From: Amycolatopsis sp. QT-25
GTDB taxonomy: Bacteria > Actinomycetota > Actinomycetes > Mycobacteriales > Pseudonocardiaceae
Assembly (NCBI RefSeq): GCF_029369745.1
Contig: NZ_CP120210.1
Coordinates: forward strand, 1,922,001 to 1,986,000
Direction of reading: 5' to 3'
DNA: 64,000 nt
Below are positions 43,340 to 52,013 of the stretch, piece by piece. Numbering within the stretch: position 1 is the stretch's first letter; the number at the start of each line of letters is the position of its first letter. A program made the translations under genes and the position numbers. The notes under the pieces are model-generated. The model saw only the letters and a list, made by a program, of their open reading frames with translations. It had not been told where the DNA came from and made no database searches.

Positions 43340-44026
43340 TCAGTGCGTGACGAGCCCTTCGGCCTTCGACGGGGACGAGGGGATGTGGAACAGCCGGGTG
43401 AACAGCTCCAGCATCGCCGGGTCGCCCTTGACGGCCACCGCGCCGCAGGTGAGCGCGTTCGCGGCGGCCAGCTCGCCGTTCAGCAGCTTGAGCACGACCG
43501 GCCCGCGCGGCTCGATGACCAGGTCCGGCTCCGGGAGCGAGCCCTCGCCCGCCGTCACCGCGCCGTCGTCGATCACCGCGTGGACGATCATCTGGTCGCC
43601 GTAGTGGAGCTCGAACGAGCACCGGATGCCACGGGCGGCGTCCGGCTGGAACGTCGTGTACAGCGACAGGATGGCCGCGTCGAGGCTGAACAGGTCGTCG
43701 GCCGCCGGGTCGGTCAGCGAACGGGCGCCCCACAGGCCCAGCTGCAGCAGGATCTGGTCGAGGTCGTTGCCGTAGTCGGTGAGCTCGTAGACCACCCCGG
43801 CGTCGAGCTGCGGAAGCACCCGGCGCTGGACGACGCCGTGCCGTTCGAGTTCGTTGAGCCGGGTCGACAGGATGCTCGTCGGGATCTTCGGCAGGCCGTG
43901 CTGCAGCTCGTCGAAACGCTTCGGGCCGAGCACCAGGTCGCGGATCACGAGCAGGGACCAGCGTTCCCCGATGATCTCGAGCGCGCGGGCGAGGCCGCAG
44001 AACTGGCCGTAGGTGCGAGCGGTCAT
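43340..44026 (-). CDS. HxlR-type regulator with C-terminal SCP2-like domain (copy 2)
   Basis: A 228-aa paralogue of the 9,470 gene, of identical length and colinear throughout (both begin RTYGQFCGLARALEIIGERWSLL after the start). The SCP2-like half is more divergent than the winged helix. TGAGGAG precedes the ATG. It follows the second SARP gene by 46 bp, the same order as the first pair. Confidence 0.9.
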   Translation of the reverse strand: MTARTYGQFCGLARALEIIGERWSLLVIRDLVLGPKRFDELQHGLPKIPTSILSTRLNELERHGVVQRRVLPQLDAGVVYELTDYGNDLDQILLQLGLWGARSLTDPAADDLFSLDAAILSLYTTFQPDAARGIRCSFELHYGDQMIVHAVIDDGAVTAGEGSLPEPDLVIEPRGPVVLKLLNGELAAANALTCGAVAVKGDPAMLELFTRLFHIPSSPSKAEGLVTH

Positions 44027-44072
44027 GCTTGACTCCTCAACTTCCTTGATCTGGTGACGGGGTGGTGCTCGT

Positions 44073-44852
44073 TCAGCGGACGGGATGTCCCTCGGAAAGC
44101 AGTTCGCGGTGCAGCTCCCGCAGTTCGGCGCAGGGTTTCACCCCCAGTTCGTCCTCGAGCCGGGTCCGCAGCCACTCGAACGTCGCGAGCGCGTCGCTGC
44201 GCCGCCCGCTGAGCCCCAGCGCCCGGATCAGCTGGGCGTGCAGGGTTTCGTCGAACGGGTCGGCGGTGGTCAGCGATCGCAGCACGCCGAGCATCTCCCG
44301 GTGGTTCCCGGTGCGGATCTCCGCCTCGATCCACAGGTCGCGGGCGTTGCGCCGATGCTCCAGGAGGTAGACGGTGTAGGCGGCCAAGGTCGGTCCACAG
44401 TGGATGTTCGCCAGCGGGGGACCGGACCACAGGTCCAGCGCGGTACGGAACGCGTGCGCGGCCGCCGCGTTGTCGCCTTCGTCCAGCAGGTCGCGGCCGA
44501 GGCGGTGCAGCCGGTGGAACTCCGACACGTCGACCACGCCCGCGTCGAGGTCGAGCCGGTACCCCGGCGAGCTGGTGATCAGCAGGCCGCCGGTGCCGTC
44601 CGGGTCGAGATGACGGCGGAGGTGATGGACGTAGGTGTGCAGGGTCCGGCGGACACTGCGCGGCGGCGCGTCGTTCCACAGTTCGTGGACCAGCGAGTCG
44701 ACGTGGACCGTCTTGCCGGGACGGATGAGCAGCATCGCCAGCAGTTGCAGGAGTTTCGGCGTGCTCGGCGCGCGATCGGCCCCGCCGATGTGCAGCTCGA
44801 GCGGCCCCAGGACCCTGGCCGTGTCACTCGCTCCGATGGTCATCGCGTGCAT
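44073..44852 (-). CDS. SARP-family transcriptional activator (copy 2)
   Basis: About 259 aa from the ATG at 44,852, chosen because GGAGGGG lies just upstream; an in-frame ATG at 44,882 adds ten residues. Winged helix (PSTPKLLQLLAMLLIRPGKT, RRTLHTYVHHLRRHL) plus BTAD domain. Shares ALDLWSGPPLAN and LSGRRSDALATF-type blocks with the first SARP. Likely a pathway-specific activator of this cluster. Confidence 0.9.
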   Translation of the reverse strand: MHAMTIGASDTARVLGPLELHIGGADRAPSTPKLLQLLAMLLIRPGKTVHVDSLVHELWNDAPPRSVRRTLHTYVHHLRRHLDPDGTGGLLITSSPGYRLDLDAGVVDVSEFHRLHRLGRDLLDEGDNAAAAHAFRTALDLWSGPPLANIHCGPTLAAYTVYLLEHRRNARDLWIEAEIRTGNHREMLGVLRSLTTADPFDETLHAQLIRALGLSGRRSDALATFEWLRTRLEDELGVKPCAELRELHRELLSEGHPVR

Positions 44853-45019
44853 CCCCTGCCCCTCCGGCGGACTCCCCCGCAATGACGGTGACAGAGGCGG
44901 AACCTTCGGAACAGTGCCGGAAACACCCGGCGTGCGGTGATTTCTTCGTTGCCCCGTATGCGATCGTCACGACGTGGAGCGAAAGACCGGTTGTGGCAGA
45001 AGAGAAGACGCGGAAAGGG

Positions 45020-45625
45020 TCAGAGCCAGTCGGAATCGGTGGCGATGCGGATGGCGTCCACCCGGTTCCGGGCGTTGAGTTTCGTGACCACCGTGGCGAG
45101 ATAGTTCCGCACGGTCCCCGGTGACAGGAACAGCTCCGCCGCGATGTCGGCGACCGTGCGCCCGTTCGCGGCGAGGCGGAGGATCTCGACCTCCCGCGGT
45201 GTCAGCGGGCAATCCTCCGTCTCCCACGCGGACAACGCGAGCTCACTGTCGATGACGCGGCGGCCGATGGCGACCGAGCGGACGGCGTTGGCGAGCTTGT
45301 CGGCCGGCGCGTCCTTGAGCAGGAAACCGTTCACCTTCGCGTCGAGCGCACGGCGCACGGTGCCCGGGCGGCCGAGCGAGGTGAGGATCAGCGTGCGGAC
45401 GCCCGGAAGTTGCTGATAGAGCTCGGTGGCGGCGGCCAGCCCGTCCTTGGCGGGCAGGTCGATGTCGATGATCGCGACGTCCGGCAGATACTCCGCGGCC
45501 ATCGGGAGGATCTTGTCGCCCGAGCAGACCTCCGCGACGACCTCGATGTCCTGTTCGAGGTTCAGCAGAGCGACCAAGGCGCCGCGGACCATGTGCATGT
45601 CCTCGGCCAACAGGACTCGGATCAC
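45020..45625 (-). CDS. NarL/DesR-type response regulator (copy 2)
   Basis: A 201-aa regulator starting at GTG (GAAGAGGAGG upstream), in register with the starts of its paralogues. Receiver with AED and IIDIDLPAKDG; LuxR helix-turn-helix CPLTPREVEILRLAANGRTV and TVRNYLATVVTKLNARNR. No kinase gene is adjacent, so it probably shares the double kinase. Confidence 0.92.
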   Translation of the reverse strand: MIRVLLAEDMHMVRGALVALLNLEQDIEVVAEVCSGDKILPMAAEYLPDVAIIDIDLPAKDGLAAATELYQQLPGVRTLILTSLGRPGTVRRALDAKVNGFLLKDAPADKLANAVRSVAIGRRVIDSELALSAWETEDCPLTPREVEILRLAANGRTVADIAAELFLSPGTVRNYLATVVTKLNARNRVDAIRIATDSDWL

Positions 45626-46063
45626 TCCGACCTCCTCTTCCCCAGAAAACGCGCTAACTCTCAGTGTACATAGCAAACCCGGAAGAGTGAATCTTTCTCG
45701 CACGATACAAGGTTGTGCTTTTTTCGGCGGCCTGATCGGCCCGGCGAGGCCCTGATGAGCTGCGACGATAGCCGGGCTTCGAACATGTTGAAACTGAGAG
45801 CGGTCGATTACCCGCTGTCAGGTGAGAAGACGGTAAAACTGTCGTCATAAGTGGTTTCCATTTCCGATGAGTACGTTCCATTACGGTGAATTCGCTCGGC
45901 GAACGGGTGAATTCGACACCTTTCGAAGACCGTGATGGACTGTTCGGCGGTACGGGGCCGCCGACTCGATCGGCCATCGAGCGGACGGCGAGCACGACGT
46001 GGTCTCCTCGGCACGAGCCGAGTTCGCGCGCGAAGCCGACACTATCCACAAAGGACGTAAGTG
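45626..46063. other. Intergenic region between divergent regulator and DUF1702 genes
   Basis: 438 bp, more AT-rich than average around 45,660-45,720 and 45,780-45,890. It holds the near-palindrome TTCGAACATGTTGAA at 45,778-45,792, which shares AACATGTT with the dyad at 11,159. No gene is supported; divergent promoters are expected here. Confidence 0.5.
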
Positions 46064-47059
46064 ATGAGCTCATTGCTGGGTGCCCTGCGCAAGGTCATGT
46101 TCGCGCCTTCACTGGCTTCGGTCGGCTTCGAGGGGCGCGGCTTCGGAGTGCCGCCGACGCCGGCGACCGCCCGTCTGGAGTCGATCCCGCAGTCGGTGGT
46201 GTGCGGCTTCGAGTGGGGGATCGACGCGCCGGCGCTGTGGGAGGCCGAGCGGCGGCTGGACATGGTCGAGCCGGAGATGCGCGGGTTCGCCTACGAAGGC
46301 GCGGCGATGGCGTTCACCATCCTCGACGTCATGCCCGGCGGCCGGACGGATCGCACGGCCGAACTGATGAGCGGCCCCGGCCGCCCGCACGTGTTCCTGA
46401 CCTACATCGGCATCGGGTTCGCGATGGCCCGGCTGCCCCGCCCGCTGTGGAAGAAGGTGCTGCCGGACCTGGACGGCGTCCCGTTCCATCCGACGATGAG
46501 CTGGCTGGCCGTCGACGGCTACGCCTTCGACCGCGCCTACTTCGACACGCGCAAATGGGTCGGCGAGCAGTTCGTCCCCAAGCCGTACCCGTGGGCGGGT
46601 GCCCCCGGGTACTTCCCGCGCGCTTGCGACCAAGGCATGGGGCGGGCGCTGTGGTTCGTCAACGGCGGCGACCCGGTGAAGGTCGCCGCGGCGGTGGACC
46701 GCTTCCCCGCCGGACGCCGCCCGGACCTGTGGAGCGGCGTCGGGCTGGCCGCGACCTTCGCGGGCGGCTGCGACCGGCCGGGGTTGATGAGGCTGCGCGA
46801 GTCGGCGGGGGAGCACCAGGACGAACTCGGCCTCGGTGTCGTGTTCGCGGTGAAGGCGAGGACGTTCTCGTCGTTCGTCCCGCCGCACACCCGCCGCGCC
46901 GCGCGGGAGCTGGCCGGGCTGAGCATCGAGGAGGCCGTCGACCTGGCCGACTCGACCGAGGTCACCGAGGACGCCGCGGACGGGACGCCCGCCTATGAGC
47001 TGTGGCGGCAGAACATCCGGGACGGCCTGGCGTCCGCGGCGGGCCGCCTGTCCGCCTGA
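46064..47059 (+). CDS. Second DUF1702 (UnbL-like) protein
   Basis: A 331-aa paralogue of UnbL (16,527). Shared blocks: RGFAYEGAAMAFTILDVMPG, YIGIGFAMARLPRP, LAVDGYAFDRAYFDTRKWV and CDQGMGRALWFVNGG. AAGGA lies eight bases before ATG 46,064; GTG 46,061 is also possible. It stands alone, 18 kb from the PKS, next to a second AraC gene, as the first copy stands after the first AraC gene. Role unknown. Confidence 0.88.
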   Translation: MSSLLGALRKVMFAPSLASVGFEGRGFGVPPTPATARLESIPQSVVCGFEWGIDAPALWEAERRLDMVEPEMRGFAYEGAAMAFTILDVMPGGRTDRTAELMSGPGRPHVFLTYIGIGFAMARLPRPLWKKVLPDLDGVPFHPTMSWLAVDGYAFDRAYFDTRKWVGEQFVPKPYPWAGAPGYFPRACDQGMGRALWFVNGGDPVKVAAAVDRFPAGRRPDLWSGVGLAATFAGGCDRPGLMRLRESAGEHQDELGLGVVFAVKARTFSSFVPPHTRRAARELAGLSIEEAVDLADSTEVTEDAADGTPAYELWRQNIRDGLASAAGRLSA

Positions 47060-47075
47060 AGTCGGCACAGCTACG

Positions 47076-47122
47076 AGGAAAGGGTCGTTCAAGACGTTGT
47101 GCGTCCGGAACGACCCTTTCCT
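47076..47122. terminator. 15-bp hairpin between DUF1702 and AraC genes
   Basis: AGGAAAGGGTCGTTC (47,076-47,090) pairs with GAACGACCCTTTCCT (47,108-47,122). It sits between convergent genes and can stop both. Confidence 0.75.
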
Positions 47123-47138
47123 GACACTGGGGAGCGGG

Positions 47139-47882
47139 TCAGGCCGCGCGCTTGACCGGCTCCGGCCGGGCCCGCAGATCGGGCAGCGCGAGCAGGACCG
47201 GCGGGTCGAACAGGCGCTTGGGGCGCATCCGCAGGTCCGCCAGCCGCGCGGAGACGCCCGGTTCGACCGTGATCGGGCCGTGATGCCCGGTGTAGCCGGT
47301 GCCGCGGCGCATGGGCGGGCCGGTCACGCAGTGCGCGACGAGGTGCCAGGTGCCTTCCGGGACATCGGTCAGCTGATAGGGGCCGGGGACGTCGATGACC
47401 GTGTGACGCACGGGCGCGCCCTCGGGGATACGCGTCGGGAAGAGTCCGACGAAGACGAGTCCGGGCGAGATCTCCGGCGGCGCCGACACGAAACCCCGGA
47501 CGACAGCCCGCCTCGCACCCGGACGGGGATCACCCGCGAGGTGGCGCTGGAACCCGCCCTGCCGCCGGTACGCCGACGGGGAGAGGCCGACCCGGCTGCT
47601 GAACCGCGTGCTGAAGGTGCCGACACTGTTGTAGCCCACCTGGCGGCTGATGTCGGCGACCGTGATCGAAGTCGTCAACAGCAGGCTTTTGGCCTCGTCG
47701 AGCCGCAGTGCGGACAGGAACCGGCCGGGCGAGACGCCGGTGGCCTGCTGGAACACCCTGGTGAAATGGAATTTGCTGAACGTCGCCGCACGGGCGATGT
47801 CATCGATAGTGAGCTCTTCGCCCAGTTTCTCGTTCATGGCCCCAATGGCTCGCTCCACGGCTCGCCGGACAGTCTCATCCAT
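47139..47882 (-). CDS. AraC-type regulator with C-terminal beta domain (copy 2)
   Basis: 247 aa from ATG 47,882, chosen because AAAGGA is seven bases upstream; an in-frame ATG at 47,990 is less well supported. N-terminal AraC double helix-turn-helix (LTIDDIARAATFSKFHFTRV, VADISRQVGYNSVGTFSTRF) and the same C-terminal beta region as the 15,486 gene (LVFVGLFPTRIPEGAPV, DVPEGTWHLVAHC). Convergent with the DUF1702 gene. Confidence 0.88.
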   Translation of the reverse strand: MDETVRRAVERAIGAMNEKLGEELTIDDIARAATFSKFHFTRVFQQATGVSPGRFLSALRLDEAKSLLLTTSITVADISRQVGYNSVGTFSTRFSSRVGLSPSAYRRQGGFQRHLAGDPRPGARRAVVRGFVSAPPEISPGLVFVGLFPTRIPEGAPVRHTVIDVPGPYQLTDVPEGTWHLVAHCVTGPPMRRGTGYTGHHGPITVEPGVSARLADLRMRPKRLFDPPVLLALPDLRARPEPVKRAA

Positions 47883-48285
47883 TGTACCGTCCTTTCGCTG
47901 GAGGAATTCTGGCTCGCTTTGCGGTTTCGACAGTAGTGTTCGCCGTCGCTTCTCCTGAAGTGCTTGATTCACCGCCGGGTATGGATTCATGTGTGCCCCG
48001 GCGTGAAAATTTCACGAGGCCCCGGACATGCGAAAACCACGGCCCGGCGGTGTTGGGCGCACTGGATCTCCCCGGCCGATGGCCGCAGAATTCCTGGTAG
48101 CGCATTCACGCCGGAACTTCCCCGGCCGTGTTGGCGCGGTCCGAAGAACGTATTCCCGCGGCAACACAGAACCGGCCCTTGACCGCGTCCCCCCGCGGCG
48201 GTCAAGGGCCGGTTTCCATTTCGCGGAACGTGTGTGTGAGGATAGTATCGGCGGCTCGGGGGCGGGCGAAAGGCAGATGGGGTCG
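47883..48285. other. Intergenic region between AraC and response-regulator genes
   Basis: 403 bp between divergent genes. It contains the hairpin at 48,170-48,214 and otherwise no supported gene. Promoters of both flanking genes are expected. Confidence 0.5.
48170..48214. terminator. 17-bp hairpin in a divergent intergenic region
   Basis: AACCGGCCCTTGACCGC (48,170-48,186) is exactly complementary to 48,198-48,214. No gene ends just before it, so it may be an attenuator of the regulator gene 72 bp downstream or a relic terminator. Confidence 0.5.
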
Positions 48286-48891
48286 ATGATCAAGGTCCTG
48301 GTGGCCGAGGACATGCACATTGTCCGTGGAGCCCTGGTCGCGCTGCTCGGCTTGGAACCCGACATCGAGGTGGTCGCCGAATGCGCCAGCGGTGACGAGA
48401 TCCTCCCGCTCGCGCGGTCCGCGAGTCCCGACATCGCGCTCATCGACATCGACCTGCCGGGCAAGGACGGGCTCACCGCAGCCGCCGAACTGCACGAACA
48501 ACTGCCCGGCGTGCGCACGCTGATCCTCACCTCACTCGGCAGCCCAGGAACCCTTCGGCGGGCGCTGGCCGCGAAGGTCAACGGTTTCCTCCGCAAGGAC
48601 GCGCCCGCGGACAGGCTCGCCAACGCGGTCCGGGGCGTCGCCGCCGGGCGGCGTGTCGTCGACGGCGATCTGGCGCTTGCCGCCTGGGACAGCGAGGAAT
48701 GCCCGCTCACCGCCCGCGAGATCGAGGTGCTGCGGCTGGCGTCGGTCGGTTCCGACCCGACCGAGATCGCGTCCGAGCTGTTCCTGTCCGCCGGTACCGT
48801 GCGGAACTACTTGACGACCATCGTGTCGAAGCTCAGCGCCCGCAACCGGGTCGACGCGGTGCGGATCGCCAAGGAATCCGGCTGGCTGTGA
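48286..48891 (+). CDS. NarL/DesR-type response regulator (copy 3)
   Basis: 201 aa from the ATG in MIKVLVAEDMHIV, aligned with the other two copies; an ATG three codons upstream is the alternative. Receiver with LIDIDLPGKDG and LuxR domain CPLTAREIEVLRL, TVRNYLTTIVSKLSARNR. Closest in sequence to copy 1. Probably the right edge of the metabolite cluster. Confidence 0.92.
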   Translation: MIKVLVAEDMHIVRGALVALLGLEPDIEVVAECASGDEILPLARSASPDIALIDIDLPGKDGLTAAAELHEQLPGVRTLILTSLGSPGTLRRALAAKVNGFLRKDAPADRLANAVRGVAAGRRVVDGDLALAAWDSEECPLTAREIEVLRLASVGSDPTEIASELFLSAGTVRNYLTTIVSKLSARNRVDAVRIAKESGWL

Positions 48892-48914
48892 CGCCGGCTC
48901 CGCTTCACCGGGTC

Positions 48915-49790
48915 GGGACGTTCCTCGTCGCGTGGGCGAACTCCGCGGTGAACTCACCAAGCGAAGCGGGTTCCGGCGCTGCCGGGCCGCGCCGGTCCCG
49001 CGGTCGAACAGCGAGTCCAACCCCCCGCTCGACGTCTTCCCCGTCGCCTTGGGCGCCGACCGGTTCAGATCGACCCGCCCGCGCGCCAACGCGGCGGGGA
49101 GAACGGCGTCGTCGACGGCCAAGCAGACGTCGGCGATCCGCACCTCGACCGTGGAATGGCGCGGGAAAGACGGGTGCAGAAGTCACGCCCGCCACGTCGA
49201 GCACGTCCCCTCCGCGCACGGCGTCACCGATACTCCGGTCGTACGCGGCAACGCCGGACCGGTCTTCGGGCGATTCGCCATCGACCACCCGGAATCGGCG
49301 CCGCGCTCCACCGGGGCGTTCACGCTGAGTGTCGGCAGCGGGACTAGCGACGGTCGCAGTCCGGAAAGGACCCGCGCGCCGAGATCCCGTAACGGCAGGC
49401 CGACGTGCACCTGACAGGCGTACGTCCTTGCCTCGTCGATCAGCTCCGGAAACGCCATCCGCCGGTGCGAGGTTCGGGGTGCGCGCGTTCGTCCGCAGGT
49501 CGCCGGGTGGGGTCCTCGCCGCCACCATGAGGCAACGTCGGTCTTCGCGGCGGCTTGTCGTAGCCACGGCAGACGCCGGTCGCGGTCTCGATCTGGGAGC
49601 GCATCAGCCCACCGCTGACGTCCGGCTCGAGACTCTCGAGAAGTTCGGGGGCACGCAACGCCACCGCGCCGTCCGCCGGATCGAGGAGGGCACCTCGAGA
49701 GTGAACGATTGTGTTTTCGTTCCGGGGATTTCGCCGGTACCTGTGAAGCTCCTTTTCCGAACGCGGCGAGGAAAGGGCCGGTGTGCTGAA
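48915..49790 (-). pseudogene. Decayed carboxylate-amine ligase (YbdK/GCS2 family)
   Basis: Reading the minus strand from 49,790 down, pieces of the family appear in order but in different frames: LLDPADGAVALRAPELLESL, MRSQIETATGVCRGYD, LIDEARTYACQVHVGLPLRD, VLSGLRPSLVPLPTLSVNAP, VLDVAGVTSAPVFPAPFH and MRIADVCLAVDDAVLPAALA. These match the ATP-dependent glutamate-cysteine ligase-like fold. At least three frameshifts and some internal deletions are needed to join them. The family is usually about 370 aa. No product is expected. Confidence 0.75.
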
Positions 49791-49829
49791 CATTGTTGCG
49801 GCGAACGTGTTTGTGGCCGCACTGACGGT

Positions 49830-50223
49830 CTAGTGCCGCATCAAGCAACGTTGGGTAGGTAACCCGTGCGGCGGATCTTGGAGTTGACGGCGAAGTGGCG
49901 TTTGGGGTGGCAGTGGCGGTTGCGCCGGCGGAGGTAGCCGGAGATGGCGGCTTCCTGGGCGGCGTGGCTGGGATAGTCGCTGCCATCGAGGGTGAAGTAG
50001 CGGACCGCGGTGAACTCGCACTCGATCCAGTTCAACCACGACGCGTGGGTGGGCGTGTAGACCAGCTCGATACCAGCCGCTGCGCTTCCTCCGGCTCCAA
50101 CGACCGCGCGAACACCTCCGGCCGACGCGCCATGGCTCACCTCCACCGGCCAGCCTCGCGATCAACAGCCCAGATGTCCACACGACACGGTTACCACGCC
50201 AACGTTTCTTGATGAGGCACTAG
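49830..50223 (-). mobile_element. Internally deleted IS630-like element with 25-bp inverted ends
   Basis: The ends 49,830-49,854 and 50,199-50,223 match at 23 of 25 positions as inverted repeats (CTAGTGCC...TTGG). They begin with CTAG, as expected for a TA-target IS630/Tc1 element. Inside, on the minus strand, 49,841-50,146 encodes the C-terminal part of an IS630 transposase (VYTPTHASWLNWIECEF, then SGYLRRRN). The first two thirds of a normal element of about 1.1 kb are missing, so it cannot move by itself but could be moved in trans. Confidence 0.8.
49841..50146 (-). pseudogene. IS630-family transposase, C-terminal remnant
   Basis: About 70 recognisable residues of the DDE domain end (ELVYTPTHASWLNWIECEFT, including the last catalytic Glu region). 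The upstream residues read out of family register. Inactive. Confidence 0.75.
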
Positions 50224-50237
50224 CGCGGGTGGTCGGC

Positions 50238-51495
50238 CTATACCCTGAGGTGCATGGTGTTTCGTCTGGGTGTTGTGGTGGGGTCGAGGTAGGCGGGGGC
50301 GGTGAACTCAGGCAAGCCGTCGTGGGTGATCCGGGCTTTCCATTCGCTGTGGTGGATGAGCCGGTGGTGTTTGGTGCATAACAGCACGAGGTTGTCGATT
50401 TTCGTTTCGCCGTGGTGTTGCCAGAAGACGATGTGGTGTGCCGCACAGCGGGGCACGGGCATGTCACAACCCGGGAACGCACAACCACCGTCGCGGAGGG
50501 TCAACGCGTACTTCTGGGCCAGGGACACGGTCCGTTTGGATCGGCCGATGTCGAGAGGTTCCCCGCCAGTTCCGAGCACGCCGGGTCGGACACGGGCGTC
50601 GCAGGCGAGGATGCGGGCGTCGGTGGCGCTGATCGGGCCGACGAGGTCCAGGCAGGCGTCGCCGATATCCCGGCTCAGGTCGTCGTAGGACATGGTCACC
50701 AGGATGTGTGTGGCTTCGTCCGCTTGTCCGGGGAGGTTGCGGCTGGTGGTCTTCAACCGCACGTAGTCGGTGAAGGCGTCCCCGTAGCGTTCGTCCTGGG
50801 TGCGGGAGTCCCGCACCCCGTCGACGGCCTTGTGCGGTTTGGCCATCGGATCCAGATCGGACTTCAAGCGGGCATACGTTTCGAGATCCAGGGTGGCCTT
50901 CAAGCCGAGGGTGCCGTCACGGTGCTGGACGAACCGCATCTCCGGCCGGACATCCCTCGGATCCTCGCTACGAGGTTCCTGCCCATCCGGATCCAGTTTG
51001 TCCAGCAAACGACGCCCCGCGTGGGCGATCTGCCGCGGTCCGGCGTGCCGGGCGAGGTCGACGAGGATCTTCTCCCCGGCCCGGATGTCTTCTTCCGGGA
51101 CGGTGGAGGGGATGCGAGCGAGGGTGCGGATGATCGCATCGATCTGCGCACCCCCGATCACACCCTCCGCCGCCGCCTGAGCGGTCAACGGCGCCAGCGG
51201 CGGCCCGGGATCTCCCCCGATAGCCGGACCCGCATGCAGGGCCAGGACACGATCAGCGCGGACACCGGCCTCCCTGTCCGTCACCCGAAAGTCCTCGAAA
51301 ATCAACGCCGCCAACGTCGAATGACCCGAGCACCCACGCACCCCCCCGGGCATTGATTTCCGCGAGGATCGCGTTCTGCTCCGCATCCAACCGACGCTTC
51401 CGCATTTCCAATTCCTGCTTACGGGCGTGCAGCGTCGCGGTGTCGACACGCCACCACTCGATGGACGTCTCCGGGGATGCGTTGTCGCTGGCCAC
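50238..51495 (-). pseudogene. DUF222/HNH endonuclease-like gene with a frameshift
   Basis: The N-terminus (from ATG 51,495: SIEWWRVDTATLHARKQELE, ILAEINARG) and the main body (GHSTLAALIFEDFRVTDREA to the end) are in different frames. They meet at a run of seven C (minus-strand G) near 51,344. One base change in that run would give a normal protein of about 418 aa: DUF222, then HNH with CAFPGCDMPVPRCAAHHIVFW and LCTKHHRLIHH. Such genes are multi-copy and mobile in actinobacteria. Either a recent inactivation or a base-count error. Confidence 0.8.
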
Positions 51496-52013
51496 GACTT
51501 CACGCTACTCCATATAGAACAGATGTGCGAGCCCAAATGAACCAGCGATCAAGATAGGTGCAAGGCATATGCAGAGAAAGAAGCGAAGCCTTCTTAGGTG
51601 CGCGAAGCGGCGAAGACGTGCGAAGCAAAGCGTGCCGCAATTAGTCGGCTAATTGCGACGTTACGCATATATAAGCGGCTGAAAGATTGACGAAGACCTG
51701 CCGGTTCGTCACCTCGGGACGGCAGTGCCGCCCAAGCTCTCCGAAAAATCCGCAGATGGCACCACTGCCCAAAGACCACCGCACTTGAAACCACTGCACT
51801 GAAGACCGCCGCGCAGAAGGCTGCCGTACCGAAGGCCCCGCCGTATCGAAGGTTCCCCAGTGCGAAGACCACCGCCCCCAAGACGACCGCCCCCAAGACG
51901 ACCGCCCCCAAGTCCACCACCGCCAAAGACCGCCTCCCAGCGACCACCGCCCCCAAAACCACAAACCCGCGACCCCGGAACACCGAAACACCGGAACACC
52001 GGAACACCAGGAC
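51496..52013. other. Gene-free low-complexity tract
   Basis: 518 bp. From 51,780 to 51,912 the DNA has a loose 15-bp period, with ACGACCGCCCCCAAG repeated near 51,868-51,912; at 51,977-52,008 an 8-bp unit (GGAACACC type) is repeated four times. On the minus strand one frame reads GGGRLGGGRLGGGGL and continues with a Leu/Phe about every five residues, like a decayed pentapeptide-repeat protein. No start or ribosome site supports a gene. Confidence 0.55.
51868..51912. repeat. Three 15-bp direct repeats
   Basis: ACGACCGCCCCCAAG occurs twice exactly and once with one or two changes, in tandem. Part of the larger 15-bp-periodic tract. Confidence 0.7.
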
